Shown one piece after another: positions 46,157-56,377 of a stretch of 64,000 nt of DNA. Made by a program: the position numbers and the translations under genes. Below the pieces are notes generated by a model. It searched no databases and was not told where the DNA came from. It was given only the letters and a program-made list of their open reading frames with translations. This DNA is from Ornithodoros turicata (Eukaryota > Arthropoda > Arachnida > Ixodida > Argasidae): the NCBI RefSeq assembly GCF_037126465.1, contig NC_088201.1, positions 85,092,273 through 85,156,272 of the forward strand, given 5' to 3'. The first letter of the stretch is position 1. Every line of letters begins with the position of its first letter.

Positions 46157-46221
46157 CAGGCAAAACGTCTGCTTAAAGTTGTTATTTATTACGTTAAGTC
46201 GGAGTCCTCTCTTTCTTTCGT

Positions 46222-46800
46222 TATGTCATCTCCCGGCTTTTGGAGTATTTTCGCACATCGACTCTGTTCGAAGCAAAATCACTCCAGGACTCTACGCCCT
46301 TGCTCGTATCAAAAACCTGGTTTGATTCACATCTTGCGTGCTGTATGTTACGCCCTCATTCATTCTCCTCTTGCCTACGCCCTCGAGGTATATGGGCTTA
46401 CATATTCCACTAACTTGCATCCGTTGCTCATAGCACAGAAACAGGCACTTCGGTTCATCTTCTCGCTGGGCCCTCGTGACTGCGTTTCATTTGCCTTCCC
46501 CTATTTGCGAATACCCAACATGCAAAAACATCTCAGATGCAAAGTAGCGAGCACCATGCACAACTTCTACTCACTTTCTAATAGGCACCAAATCCCCGTA
46601 CAGAATTACATCACCCCTTACCCCTTAGACACAGAATGAACACTTTACAATGCCCTACTAGGCGTACCAACTTTGGCTTCTTCTCAGTTTTATCTTTCGG
46701 TGGTCAACTGTGGAACGAGCTTCGACTACAATTACGCTCCATTTCAAACCCCGGAAAGTTCAAACAGGCCGTTGGGGACTATTTTCTTGATCCAACATGA
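46222..46800 (+). pseudogene. LINE RT thumb and C-terminus
   Basis: After a frame change the sequence resumes as SPGFWSIFAHR / GLYALARIKNL, then VCYALIHSPLAYALEVYGLTYS, HPLLIAQKQALRFIFSLGPRD (a conserved LINE block) and IPVQNYITPYPLDTE. The remaining end GGQLWNELR…VGDYFLDPT is in another frame and stops at about 46798. Confidence 0.75.
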
Positions 46801-46820
46801 ACCGCCAATCCCGGCATATA

Positions 46821-47702
46821 CAGCGTGTCCCAGCTAACTGCGAACAGATATTTAAATATATATATATATATCACTTTTTTCGAGATGAAATCAATTGCAA
46901 TATAGCATGCTCCTCCGCCACCAGCACACTCCTCAGGCAATGTCCTAATTAACTTTGGAGAATTAACTTTTTAATTATAAGACCTACAAGGTCCCAGTGA
47001 GAACATCTGGTCCCTTCGGTCGCAACAATTCATCCGATTCAACAACAATCCATCCAATAGAACGTCCACGAAAAATTCGTGAAGGAACACCATTTTTTGG
47101 TTTCTTCTGTTCACGGCGCATCTTCGGAGACACGTCTTTCCTTCACACCCAATGTGAGAGGGTGAAAGAGCGCACTATCGCCTCTTGGGTACTGGAAAAA
47201 GATCAAAAGAAAACAGAAAATGCAACGCAAGATAAGGGCACTTTGGATAGCGTCACCCGTTACATTTCTCTTTGTATTGTTTCTGCAAGTGAAAGCTCAT
47301 CTTCGACGCACGAGGCCACACTGTGGTCCTTCACCCTCTCACATTGACCGTGAAGGGAAGACGCATCTCTGAAGATGCGCAATGAACAAAATAAAGTAAA
47401 AGAAATGGCGTTCCGTCATGAATCTTTTCGTCGGGCGATCTATCGAACGGATTTTTGTACTGAAAATGGCAATAGTATCAGGTGACCGAAGGGACTAGAT
47501 GTTCTCATTGGGGCTACCTTGTAGCTCTTATAATTAAAAAGTTAATTATTAAAAGTTAAAAAGGACATTGCCTTACGAGTTCGCGGGTGCCCTCCTAAGG
47601 AGTGCCCCTCAGCATATGCTATATTGCAATTGATTTCATCTCGAAAAAAGTAATATATATATATATATTTATATATATATTTTAAGAATCTGTTCGCAGT
47701 TA
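46821..47702. mobile_element. Foldback element of nested palindromes
   Basis: The left arm starts cagcgtgtcccagctaactgcg and the right arm ends with its degenerate complement near 47702. The arms share ttttttcgagatgaaatcaa, ttgcaatatagca and ttaactttttaattata. A second inverted pair lies inside (about 47116-47165 with 47329-47379, containing gcgcatcttc and tctcacatt). Almost the whole ~880 bp is palindromic. It sits just after the LINE end. No transposase was seen. Confidence 0.75.
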
Positions 47703-47908
47703 GATGCAGAGCTCGACAAAATTACTCATGAGCGCGATAACTCACGATACGCACAATCACGATCGCCGATCATATCGAGTGTGTGAGTCCCACTCCTTTT
47801 AACACAGCATGGCGGCACCTATACGATATTCTGCTATCACTTTGACATGGCAACGCAATTATTATGATCGCGCTCACGCTGCAGCGGGGTATCAGGTACG
47901 TTCGATTA

Positions 47909-48599
47909 GGCCTGCACTCCCTTAACCAGTTCGGGGCAGTGCAGTGCCACTTCTGAACTAGCGCAGCACTAGGCCAGCTCCAGTTCAACGGTGCAACACT
48001 AGTGCCGCCGCGAAACGAATGTCGAAGTGCAGCGCTAGTGCAGGCCTTCTACTCTCCGCGAGTCTTAACACCGCTACGGATTGTAAGAACGCCTGTGACA
48101 TTTCAATCACATGTGCATTGTTGCTTTTTAATTTCGAACACAATGAAGTGTTCAGCAATTGTGCAAACAGCCATGGAACTTGCGGATTCTGACAGCGAGG
48201 ACGAAGAATTCGACGACCTGGTAACCGTGATAGCGTTGAATCTTCTGCGAACTGACAGGAACCGTGTACCAATGTACACGGTTCCAATGTACCAATGTAC
48301 ACGGTTCCTGAACTTAGAATTCAAACATCTCTTCCGGCTCACTCGGGATACGTTCGAGAATTTGGTTCGAGAATATTATTTGCCTTGTGTCGTCTGCTGC
48401 CATTGCCGCCATCACTCTGCACTTCTGTTGAACTGACCTCTGCGGGAGTGCAGAGTTTCCTTGCACTAGGGCTACACTTGGCGTGCACTGGTTTGAAACG
48501 AACGATACGGTGCAGGGGGTGCTCGGCTGCACTGGCGAAACGAACGGGCGGGTGCAGCACCACCGGAACTGGTTCAGGCAGTGCAGGCCTTATCCAACG
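47909..48599 (+). mobile_element. Harbinger-like non-autonomous element
   Basis: GGCCTGCACT…AGTGCAGGCC termini with a TTA target duplication (47906-47908 and 48600-48602). The subterminal regions carry many GTGCA/TGCAC repeats on both sides, candidate transposase-binding motifs. It retains a short transposase-like N-terminus (48143 on) but not the DDE core. 691 bp. Confidence 0.85.
48143..48430 (+). pseudogene. Harbinger-like transposase N-terminal fragment
   Basis: The ATG at 48143 starts MKCSAIVQTAMELADSDSED, an acidic start, then LNLEFKHLFRLTRDTFENLV, the FxxxFRLTxxTFxxL block near the N-terminus of Harbinger transposases. About 84 codons with recognisable content, then drift into the right TIR. 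A hairpin duplication at 48258-48308 (ggaaccgtgtac and its complement) is inserted between the two blocks. The DDE catalytic domain is absent. Confidence 0.6.
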
Positions 48600-48602
48600 T
48601 AC

Positions 48603-49003
48603 CTATCGTATACTTGCTTAGTGCACTCATGCTGGGACGTCCCACAGCGGCACTAACGGGAAACACTCCGAACGAAATCGTTCCCTTCAACGCCATTATC
48701 GTGTGAGTTGGCACTCATCTTGTCGCGAGGTCACTGTTTATTGCTACATCGGTCTGACGTTTATGTTCAAAGCGCTACTACACATTCACACTTGCTTTCG
48801 GGGCGTTTTGCACAAGGACATTTTTATTTCAATTGTTTTGCCTGTCAGAGTCAAGAGTAAATGCTGTAAATGTGTGGTACATAAATAGCTACATGTGCGT
48901 CTATGTTGTAACCGCGCCTCCCACTTACTCACAGTTATGCAAAACTTTGATTCGAAGTTTTTGAGTAAGTGTTTCTGGGCTAGCACTCGTGCGTATGCGT
49001 ACT
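48603..49003. other. Unassigned stretch
   Basis: No gene or repeat family seen between the Harbinger-like element and LINE copy B. Confidence 0.45.
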
Positions 49004-49015
49004 GATTTTGCCAAA

Positions 49016-49840
49016 CAAACAACGCCATCGCCACATCGCAACATCATCGCCACAGGCGATACTCTACCCCATTGCTGGATGGAATGGGGGGGAATAAAAT
49101 AACGAGCCCCTTCACAATAACGATCGAAGTCCGATGGTGTCCAGAAATGTCAGAAGAGCTTTGAGCGCAGAGCGTTGCTGGGCTGGGTTGGGCCAGGGAC
49201 CAAGCAATTTCGATAGGGAAAAAGGGCGAGAGTCCAGCTGACGAAGAGACTCGGAGAGCGTGGTTCGGGAAGGTTCGTAGTGAGGGCAATGAAGAAGAAT
49301 ATGCTCCAGATCCTCAAGAGCACCACAGTGGCAGCAGGTGGGAGAGTAAACTTGTCTCAAGCGGTAACGCCACTGAGCTGTAAAGGCCACATCGAGGCGC
49401 ATTCGGTGGATTAATGCAGCATGTTGACGAGAGGTGTTTCGTGGCATGCGGAAAGCGAGCGTGGGATCAACTCTGTTCAACATAGAGGGGGGAAGAATGT
49501 CGGTTGTCCGTTGGCGGGAAGCCAGGGGTGTCACTAGGCGTCGTAGAATTGAACGGCGGTCTCCTCTCAGCAGAACAATACATGTCCGTTTCCGATACGA
49601 GAGTGCTGCTTCTGCGGCGCGGTCGGCCTGCTCGTTGCCCACGACACCACAATGGGCTGGAACCCACTGGAGAACTAGCCTGTGGCCTGCGGCGTAGATA
49701 GTGCGGTAAGCCATTAACACGTCTGTGACTAGGGGTGCGGATGGGCCTCGTATGCCGGAATTTTCAATTGCTTGAAGTGCAGATTTGGAGTCTGTAAGGA
49801 CTGCCCATTCCCGGGGTGTAAAATCAGCGATGTGTTGTAG
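49016..49840 (-). mobile_element. 5'-truncated RNase H LINE (copy B)
   Basis: Same family as copy A at 4440-6803, much shorter. It covers only the RNase H and C-terminal tail and begins at the same 3' end (catcgccacaggcgatactc). The 12-bp segments gattttgccaaa (49004-49015) and gatttcgccaaa (49840-49851) flank it with one mismatch, a likely target duplication. Confidence 0.88.
49112..49720 (-). pseudogene. LINE RNase H and zinc tail, open in copy B
   Basis: 202-codon frame with LQWVPAHCGVVGNEQAD (RNase H C-terminal His block), IHRMRLDVAFTAQWRYRL and then CCHCGALEDLEHILLHCPHY, the C-x2-C…H-x4-C zinc tail. The earlier RNase H catalytic residues lie upstream (WAVLTDSKSALQAI near 49770-49810). 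5' truncation removed the RT, so this fragment has no retrotransposition role alone, but its frame is better kept than copy A. Confidence 0.85.
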
Positions 49841-49851
49841 ATTTCGCCAAA

Positions 49852-50372
49852 TTGCTCATGTAACCCGTGTATTCAGTTTTATTAGTTGCTGCGTGAGTAT
49901 TTTGCCTACAACCCATCGGTGGCCATTGATGACCATATTTTAAATTTGAAGACAGTCGGCGGGAAGTGTAGCCAGGAATGTCCTATGTCCCAATCTTCAA
50001 CTTTCACGTTTGTTCGTTTTGCTACAAACGTAGCTAGGAATCTACAGGCTAAAGGCGGCATAGCTACCTGACACGGCCTGAGCACCGTAGAACTACAATG
50101 TAGCTATCGTTATCGTTATATTTAATGTTTGCGCGCTCCAAAACCGGCGCGTAGCTTCGTGCAAGGGCTCGTGGAAAATCCCGGGCCGAAGTGATGCATT
50201 TATTGCGCGTTGTGGGGTAACGACAATTTGAAGATCGGGGCGCGCTTCGTTATCAAACATGAGTAATTTTAACTCGTGGGCTGTCACAGGCGAGATACAG
50301 TGCTTGGCTACTTATTTTATTGGCGATTATTTCATTTGCTCTCTTCGTTGTAGTTGAACATGAAGCCAATGA
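49852..50372. other. Unassigned stretch
   Basis: No gene or family recognised. Confidence 0.45.
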
Positions 50373-50382
50373 AATTAAAATT

Positions 50383-50647
50383 ACCAGCGGCATGGCCGAG
50401 TGGGCTAAGGCGTCCGCTCGTTGGTGGTAACCAAGGTCGTGCTGTAGGCTGGGAGGTGGTGGGTTCGAATCCTACCGCCGGCTGTACTGTCTGGGTTTTC
50501 CGAAGACTTTCCAGACGAATGTCTGCACAGTTCCCCCTGAAGTCGGCCCAGGAGGCATACTAATCCCCCTGTCCCCCACTCCTTCCTGCTGTCCTCTCTC
50601 CTTCTGTACGCCGCTCATAGCCACAGTTACTTCGCGACGCCAAAAAG
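50383..50647 (+). mobile_element. tRNA-derived SINE with target duplication
   Basis: The head has the pol III box A tggccgagtgg and box B ggttcgaatcc, 60-odd bases apart, in a Ser/Leu-like tRNA layout (long variable region). The body contains gaagtcggccc…cttcctgctgtcctctctcc, shared with 18928-19072. The tail is A-rich. aattaaaatt flanks both ends (50373-50382 and 50648-50657), a perfect 10-bp target duplication. Confidence 0.88.
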
Positions 50648-50657
50648 AATTAAAATT

Positions 50658-53120
50658 GATTGATTTGATGCGCTCATTCCGGTGATCAACGGTGTATAAA
50701 TAATTTCCATCGACCGCGGTCTACGTTTATTGGTGCTTTTCACTAATTACCGAGAACCAGAAGCCACTGAAGCTAACTAGCCGGGAAAGAGATCTCTAAT
50801 TACTCAACACGGCTTTCCTGCTTTCGAGTACACGCTTGCGAGGTTTGCATTACGGACGAAATTTTAATTTCTTCGTCGCTCTCACACTGCGTATTCGGGC
50901 AGCTATATTTGACATCATATATCCAGGCTTTAAAAAATGCGGAACATTTATTGTGTTCCCAATACTTTTATCAAAATTCAGAACCGTATATGACTCATCC
51001 TCCATCAAACATACGCATTAGGAAGAGATACGTTCAATCAAACGCCGCCCCTGTTTGACATTCAGTCTCGATCAAGGTCGCTATACAAACAAGTTTTGTT
51101 ATCAAGTACCTCGGCCGTACATGACTGTGTGTGATATTTCACATTATCTCGTGAGTGCACTACACTACAAGCCGTAACCGATATTGCCTGTGTTGTTGGT
51201 TCTTGATTTAGTGATCGTGAAAATGCCACCAGTCCCGTGTGAGATCCGCCTGGCGGCGTTGTTGTCACCAGCTGTTGTTGTTGTCACCAGCTTTTATCGT
51301 CTGGCAATATTAAGCTGCTCAAAATATTGTGATCCCGGATGCGAGATACTGGGCGCGATATCGACCTTTACCTGAGTTCCAAGTGAGTGTGAGGTCGATC
51401 CGTCTTATCAGATAATTGTGATCGTGAGTGATCGTGAGCCAAAATGCCGACCTCTCGTTAAATGGGACACACTGTATACCGCGTGTTTCAGTTAAATCCC
51501 CGGGCTAAATAATTCGCGAACGGGTGCACCAATCGACGAACTTTCTTTTTTACAAGTATCTGTCCGATACCACCTACAACCTGCGCACCGTGTGAATGAG
51601 TGGGAGGCGCTCATTATTTAAATAAAAATGCACTTCAAACTTCTAAAACAGGGCGCTGTCGGCATTAAAATGGGTACTACCCCCTTAGGGACCTTCAATG
51701 GACACCTTTTAGAGAAAAATCTGCCACCGAAGCCGGGCATTTATTGCTGTAATTAATTGGTGTCGGTTTACATATTTTGTCGCGGCTGCTCGCGGTGAAG
51801 CAAAAAGACGTAATTCATTGGTGTAAGGACATAATTCATTGGTGGATAAGGGAGTGGAAGAGCGTCCTTTTGCGCTTATTATATACCTCCACCTGAGCAC
51901 TCTTCATCTTTTGTTGTCTGAATAATCTTGACAAGACTCATGTAACACGTTGTATACCCGTGTTTCTTCCCCTCTTGGGCTGTTCGACAGGGCTTGCCCT
52001 CTCAGCCCAATTCTCCATCTATTTTAACTATACTGTTTCTAAGCAACAAAATCTAAATCTAAACACGGCATAACGGCAATAGTACTCCAAAGATGAAAGC
52101 TGCTGAAAAATGGCGCTACCGAAAAATAAAAACACAAGCAGAATACACGCTTCGCGCGCTCCCCGGACGACGACGCGGAGAGCCAATGACCGTGAAGAAG
52201 ACCGCGGGTGAATGGAGCGCTCGACAAGACGAGAGAAGAGGTTTTGCTCATTCGACAAAGATCTAAAAGTGTCGCTACTTTCCAATATCCAATACTTATC
52301 AAGTCTGTGAGATGCCCACGCGGCCGCGACATGCGTTTTCTCCGCATCGCGTCCTCGTTGGTTCTTAGGAAATGATGTTTTTCTCGTTTTTCATGAGAGA
52401 TATCTCCGGTATACTCTCAGAATAGGGCGTCTGCTCTTGTCATGTGCTTCATCGAATGGCAGTCAAACTGCGCCATTCTTTCACGTGGGATTTCCGATAC
52501 CGTGGTCAGAGGTCCACAAGTAATAAAATGACACTAGGTTACAAATCGACTGGAACGGATGTGACCGTCCCTTTATAAGAACAGTTGGCTCGCCAAGCTA
52601 ATTCAAAGAAATATGTGCCGCAGGATCATTAGACTCCAAACAACTATCCTGCAAGATGTTTCGCTCAAATTCGTTGTATCCCAAAAGTTATCTGTACTTT
52701 GCCGTGAGAGCTTGTAGCGCGGACGGATCCACGGGGAGGACAAAACTATAAGGGAGCCCTTTACGCGCTGGCGTGGATGTAAGGCCGCTGCTTGGCCTCG
52801 CCTGGCCAACCGATGGGTGGGAACGCCTTCGTAACGTCAGTGTCGTCACACTGACGTCGCGCCTACGTATATGTGCGCGGGAATTTCAAATCTCGTTGGT
52901 TCCAGTGCTTTCCGGTGCCGATACTAAATTATACCACACAAGGTAACGCAGAATCTTGTTAAATTATAAAATCCACGACTCTTTCCCCCAAACAACACTA
53001 CCCGATCCGTCAAGGGCGAACTGTCCTTTTAACCATGACGACGAGTTGTAAGAAGCCGTCGAACTTGAAGGAAAGAAGATGTTCTGAAGCGGGAAAATAA
53101 CAACGCAAAGTGCATATGCC
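50658..53120. other. Unassigned stretch with MITE-end-like motif
   Basis: Near 51475 the string tataccgcgtgtttcagttaa resembles the end of the foldback element at 46821, without a partner end. Around 52480-52585 there is a segment similar to 57945-58040 (cgtgggattt…aaatcgac-ggaacggatg). No gene is supported. Confidence 0.45.
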
Positions 53121-53125
53121 TCAAA

Positions 53126-53205
53126 ATGTGTGGGAAGCAGTAGTCGGATAGCGCACTTCACTGGTAATCAAAAGGTGCGGGATCGATTCTCGCCTCTCTC
53201 TGGCA
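53126..53205 (+). mobile_element. tRNA-like (degenerate) SINE head
   Basis: Contains an agtcggatagcgc D-arm-like start, ctggtaatc in anticodon-loop position, and gcgggatcgattctcgc as a T-arm with a degenerate B box. The order and spacing fit a tRNA head, but the acceptor stem was not resolved, so it is called tRNA-derived rather than a tRNA gene. Confidence 0.4.
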
Positions 53206-53471
53206 TTTTCGACGGCTGCCATGTTTCGATGTGTTGAACATTATTTCTGTACGACGGAATTGACATGAATTATCATCTACTAAAGATTCAGGAAATGTGG
53301 TTACCTTTCTTATTACTGACAAGATTTTACTACATATCAGGGCCGGCATATACCTTTCGCCTCCGGGGGGCAGGCTGGAAAATTTGCGCTCCCCTATATT
53401 TTTTTTAGATTTGAGATTTTAGTTGTATTGATTTTCATTTGAAAGGCATTAGATGTACTCATACACATATG

Positions 53472-53653
53472 TGTGGGAAACCTAGGTGAAGTAATCCCAA
53501 AACGGTAGCGGAGAATGCTGTTTATTGCGTGGCCGTCAGAGCCAGACTGATTAGTCTCATGGCGGCCAAAACCGTCGAAGAATTTCAAAGCTCGCGCCTT
53601 GCGATGTGCTGCTGGTGGCGCATCAACTTCATCTTCTGCTGTGAGTCGCTACA
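53472..53653 (-). repeat. Gypsy 3' LTR (full length)
   Basis: 182 bp. Positions 53491-53653 are almost identical to 56211-56373. The extra bases to 53472 complete a TG…CA LTR and give a TATG target duplication with the far end. Confidence 0.75.
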
Positions 53654-53907
53654 GGGCCCCCCCGCTGGAAACGACGAAGAGCGGTCGGCCCAGGTGACGC
53701 GCTTGGTGGAAGCAGCGTTGGTGGAGCTGGTGGAAGCAGCGTACACAGGCGATGGGCCGGGGAGCGACGAGGCGACAAGGTTAGGATTCTCCAAAAAAGC
53801 TGGTTTCAGCCTATCGACGCTGACCGTATCCTGCCTGCCGTTGATGGCTATACGGAAGGTCTTCTCCGATCTCTGAAGTACAGGATGAGGGCCGGAGTAG
53901 GGGGGGG
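53585..53907 (-). pseudogene. Gypsy pol C-terminus, shifted frame
   Basis: Continues pol after the homopolymer indel, with [20 protein letters not shown] and [12 protein letters not shown], the C-terminal integrase (GPY-like) end found in this Gypsy group. It stops before the 3' LTR. Confidence 0.7.
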
Positions 53908-56162
53908 GGAAGAGATTTCTTGGTGGCGTTGGAACGGAGGAAAACGTGGGTGGCGGTGGATAACTCCTGCGGAATGTAGGGCTGAGCTGAAGAGTTTGCA
54001 CGCGTGGGAACTGGGCGGAGGCTATCGAAGGCATGCCGCAAGCGATCGAGCAGCATGGAAGGCTGGAGTTCTCGTTCTTGTGGGGTGAGGAACTCAGCGG
54101 GAAGGCGCAAGGGGCAGCCGTAGACGAGCTGGGCGGAGCTGCAGCTGAGGTCCGGTTTGTAGGCGGCACGGATGCCCAGAAGCACCAGTGGCAAAACGGC
54201 TGTCCAGTGAGAGCGGTGATCATGGACCATCAAGGCAGCTTTCAGATGACGGTGGAGCCTTTCGACCAGGCCATTCGATGCAGGATGATATGATGTTGTT
54301 CTGATGCGAGATGCGCCAAGCAGGTTAGTGAAAGCCGTGAATAGCCTGCTTTCGAACTGCGGGCCCCTGTCAGTAGATATACGAGACGGCACTCCAAAGC
54401 GGGAAATCCAGGTGGAAAGGAAAGTGGAGGCAATGGTCTCAGCTGTGGTGTCCCTGATAGGTGTTGCCTCAGGCCATCGGGTATACCTATCGACGATGGT
54501 TAGCAGGTACCGGAAACCGTCGGATGGAGGCAGGGGGCCGACAATGTCCATATGAAAAGAGTCGAAACGGGCGTCTGGCAGGGCAAACTTGCTGAGCGGG
54601 GTGATGGTATGCCGCTGTATTTTGCATCGCTGGCATGCAAGGCAGGCTCGGACCCATAAACGGATGTCTGCGTTCATTGAAGGCCAGACATAACGTTCCG
54701 CTATGAGCTTCTGAGACGCTCTAGCGCCAGGATGGGAGAGGTCGTGAAGGGCGGCAAAAACTGCGCGGCGGAGCTCTGACGGGACGAACGGTCTAGAACG
54801 GCCGGTAGAAGTGTCGCAGCAGAGGCTTAAACCCGTGCCTGGCAGAGGAAAATCTTCGAACTGGAGAGAGGTTGAATGGTTGGTGCGGAGTAGAGGAAGT
54901 TCTTCGTCTGCATTCTGCGCGACAGCTAGAGCTTCGGGAGAAATGGATGTTGACGGAGCAGACAGGGGAGCGATGCGGCTGAGGGCATCTGCGGGGCCGT
55001 TCTTGCAACCGGGCACATACTGTATATCTGTGCAGAACTCTGCCAGGAAAGACAGATGCCGAATCTCGCGGGGAGAATAACGGCTACTGGCCGACCGGAA
55101 AGCGTAGATGAGCGGTTTGTGATCCGTCAGGATAGTGAAGTTGCGGCCTTCCAGGAAGTGTCGAAAGTGCCGGACTGCAAGATAGGCGGCTAACAGCTCC
55201 CGTCCGAATGTACTGTATTTCTGCTCAGTGGGCTTGAGAGCCTTGCTGAAGAAGGAGATTGGGTTCCAGACACCGCTGAGCTCCTGTTGCAGAGCTGCTC
55301 CAACCGCTTCGACAGACGCGTCTACCATAAGCGTAGTTGGAGCGCCATGTTTGGGATGGAAAAGCAGCGTCTGCGCAGAAAGGGCAGTCTTGATTTGGGA
55401 AAATGCAGCCTGCGCCTCTGCGTTCCAAGGAAGAGGGTTGGCGCGGGTCTCCCGCTGGCTGAGGAGCGATTCCAGGGGACGGAGGATGGTGGCACAATGT
55501 GGAATGAATCGCCGGTAGAAATTCACCAGGCCGAGAAACCTGCGCAGCTGCCGGATGGATTGGGGCTGGGGATAACTGTTAATGGCGGCGACCTTGTTGG
55601 CTAGAGGGGCGATTCCGGTGCGAGAGACCAGGTGGCCGAGGAATTCAGTTGACTCAACGCCAAACTCGCACTTCTGAATGTTTACGACAATGCCATGGGC
55701 GTCCAGGCGAGTGAAGAGTTGCCGGAGATGGTCTGCGTGCTCCTCGGGGGTCGAGCTTGCGACAAGAATGTCGTCAATATAAGCAAAGACGAAAGGAAGG
55801 CCTCTTGTGACGGAATCGATAAATCGCTGAAACGTCTGCGCCGCGTTGCGTAATCCGAAAGGCATCCTTTGGAATTCGAAAAGGCCGAATGGGGTGGTAA
55901 TCGCTGTCTTTTTGACGTCTTCGGGTGCGACGGGAATTTGATGATAGGCCTTCATTAAGTCGATTTTGCTGAACAGGGTAGCGCCGTGTAGGTTGACCGT
56001 AAAATCCTGCAACCGTGGTAGAGGGTAGCGGTCGGGAACGGTGGCGATGTTAAGTGCCCTATAATCGCCACATGGGCGCCAATCTCCGGTTTTCTTTGGC
56101 ACCATGTGCAATGGAGATGACCAATCACTCGAACAGGGCCGTGCGACACCGATGGCGAGCAT
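53811..56162 (-). CDS. Gypsy pol: reverse transcriptase, RNase H, integrase
   Basis: 783 codons from the first Met at 56162 (the frame is open upstream to 56210, so the true N-terminus was deleted). RT: first Asp in [15 protein letters not shown] (D68), [16 protein letters not shown] and FAYIDDILV (catalytic Asp pair 130-131). RNase H: D281, E322 in [13 protein letters not shown]347 in LTDHKPLIY. Integrase: HHCC zinc (H473, H477, C507, C510), then DD35E catalytic D539, D598 and E634. All catalytic residues are present. The [15 protein letters not shown] region and RLKPAF end continue in another frame (to 53585) after an indel in a G run near 53900-53908. Confidence 0.9.
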   Translation of the reverse strand: MLAIGVARPCSSDWSSPLHMVPKKTGDWRPCGDYRALNIATVPDRYPLPRLQDFTVNLHGATLFSKIDLMKAYHQIPVAPEDVKKTAITTPFGLFEFQRMPFGLRNAAQTFQRFIDSVTRGLPFVFAYIDDILVASSTPEEHADHLRQLFTRLDAHGIVVNIQKCEFGVESTEFLGHLVSRTGIAPLANKVAAINSYPQPQSIRQLRRFLGLVNFYRRFIPHCATILRPLESLLSQRETRANPLPWNAEAQAAFSQIKTALSAQTLLFHPKHGAPTTLMVDASVEAVGAALQQELSGVWNPISFFSKALKPTEQKYSTFGRELLAAYLAVRHFRHFLEGRNFTILTDHKPLIYAFRSASSRYSPREIRHLSFLAEFCTDIQYVPGCKNGPADALSRIAPLSAPSTSISPEALAVAQNADEELPLLRTNHSTSLQFEDFPLPGTGLSLCCDTSTGRSRPFVPSELRRAVFAALHDLSHPGARASQKLIAERYVWPSMNADIRLWVRACLACQRCKIQRHTITPLSKFALPDARFDSFHMDIVGPLPPSDGFRYLLTIVDRYTRWPEATPIRDTTAETIASTFLSTWISRFGVPSRISTDRGPQFESRLFTAFTNLLGASRIRTTSYHPASNGLVERLHRHLKAALMVHDHRSHWTAVLPLVLLGIRAAYKPDLSCSSAQLVYGCPLRLPAEFLTPQERELQPSMLLDRLRHAFDSLRPVPTRANSSAQPYIPQELSTATHVFLRSNATKKSLPPPLLRPSSCTSEIGEDLPYSHQRQAGYGQRR

Positions 56163-56210
56163 GTGCTCAAGCTCGGTGCGTGCGATTTTGAGTTTCTCGG
56201 GCGCTAGCCG

Positions 56211-56373
56211 GTAATCCCAAAACGGTAGCGGAGAATGCTGTTTATTGCGTGGCCGTCAGAGCCAGACTGATTAGTCTCATGGCGGCCAAAACCGTCGAAG
56301 AATTTCAAAGCTCGCGCCTTGCGATGTGCTGCTGGTGGCGCATCAACTTCATCTTCTGCTGTGAGTCGCTACA
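56211..56373 (-). repeat. Gypsy 5' LTR, inner end truncated
   Basis: Direct repeat of 53491-53653 (offset 2720). The last ~19 bases of the LTR are absent where pol joins it. Confidence 0.8.
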
Positions 56374-56377
56374 TATG

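Larger units (their letters stand above)
44314..46221. mobile_element. Inverted pair of Penelope-like copies
   Basis: The outer ends are inverted: acgaaagaaagagaggactcc at 44314 and its complement ending at 46221. The minus-strand copy (44434-45600) carries the RT. The plus-strand copy (from about 45650 to 46221) is truncated to the C-terminal part and keeps the GIY-YIG domain that is deleted from the minus copy. The junction near 45600-45660 contains a ~50-base duplicate in inverted orientation. An inverted, 5'-truncated partner (pseudo-LTR) is a known feature of Penelope-like elements. Confidence 0.85.
37964..46800 (+). mobile_element. Host LINE of the nest (CR1/L2-like), split by four insertions
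   Basis: Plus-strand order: ORF1 PHD tail, coiled coil and C-terminal domain (37964-38732), [BEL 38733-40847], endonuclease (about 40960-41800), pre-RT, [MITE 42035-42193], pre-RT, [mariner 42678-43607], RT (43608-44313), [Penelope pair 44314-46221], RT thumb and C-terminus (46222-46800). Removing insertions leaves ~3.7 kb, a normal LINE size. The RT catalytic box reads YADN rather than YADD (44027-44038), and there are frameshifts, so it is dead. The start is 5'-truncated within the PHD finger. Confidence 0.85.
53472..56373 (-). mobile_element. Gypsy LTR element, gag and protease deleted
   Basis: Minus-strand element with 3' LTR 53472-53653 (182 bp, TG…CA on the plus strand) and a shortened 5' LTR at 56211-56373. 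TATG flanks both outer ends (53468-53471 and 56374-56377). The 5' LTR lost its last ~19 bases and runs straight into RT coding sequence ([17 protein letters not shown]) with no primer-binding site, gag or protease, so one deletion removed all of these. A purine-rich GCGGGGGGGCCC precedes the 3' LTR. The pol frame is otherwise in good order. Confidence 0.88.

Noticed and set aside
46997..47347. 116-codon frame inside the foldback element
   Set aside because: It spans the inner palindrome, so its codons are largely dictated by inverted sequence; no domain seen.
53126..53205. Functional tRNA gene
   Set aside because: The acceptor stem could not be paired and the D-arm is irregular, so only a tRNA-derived relic is called.
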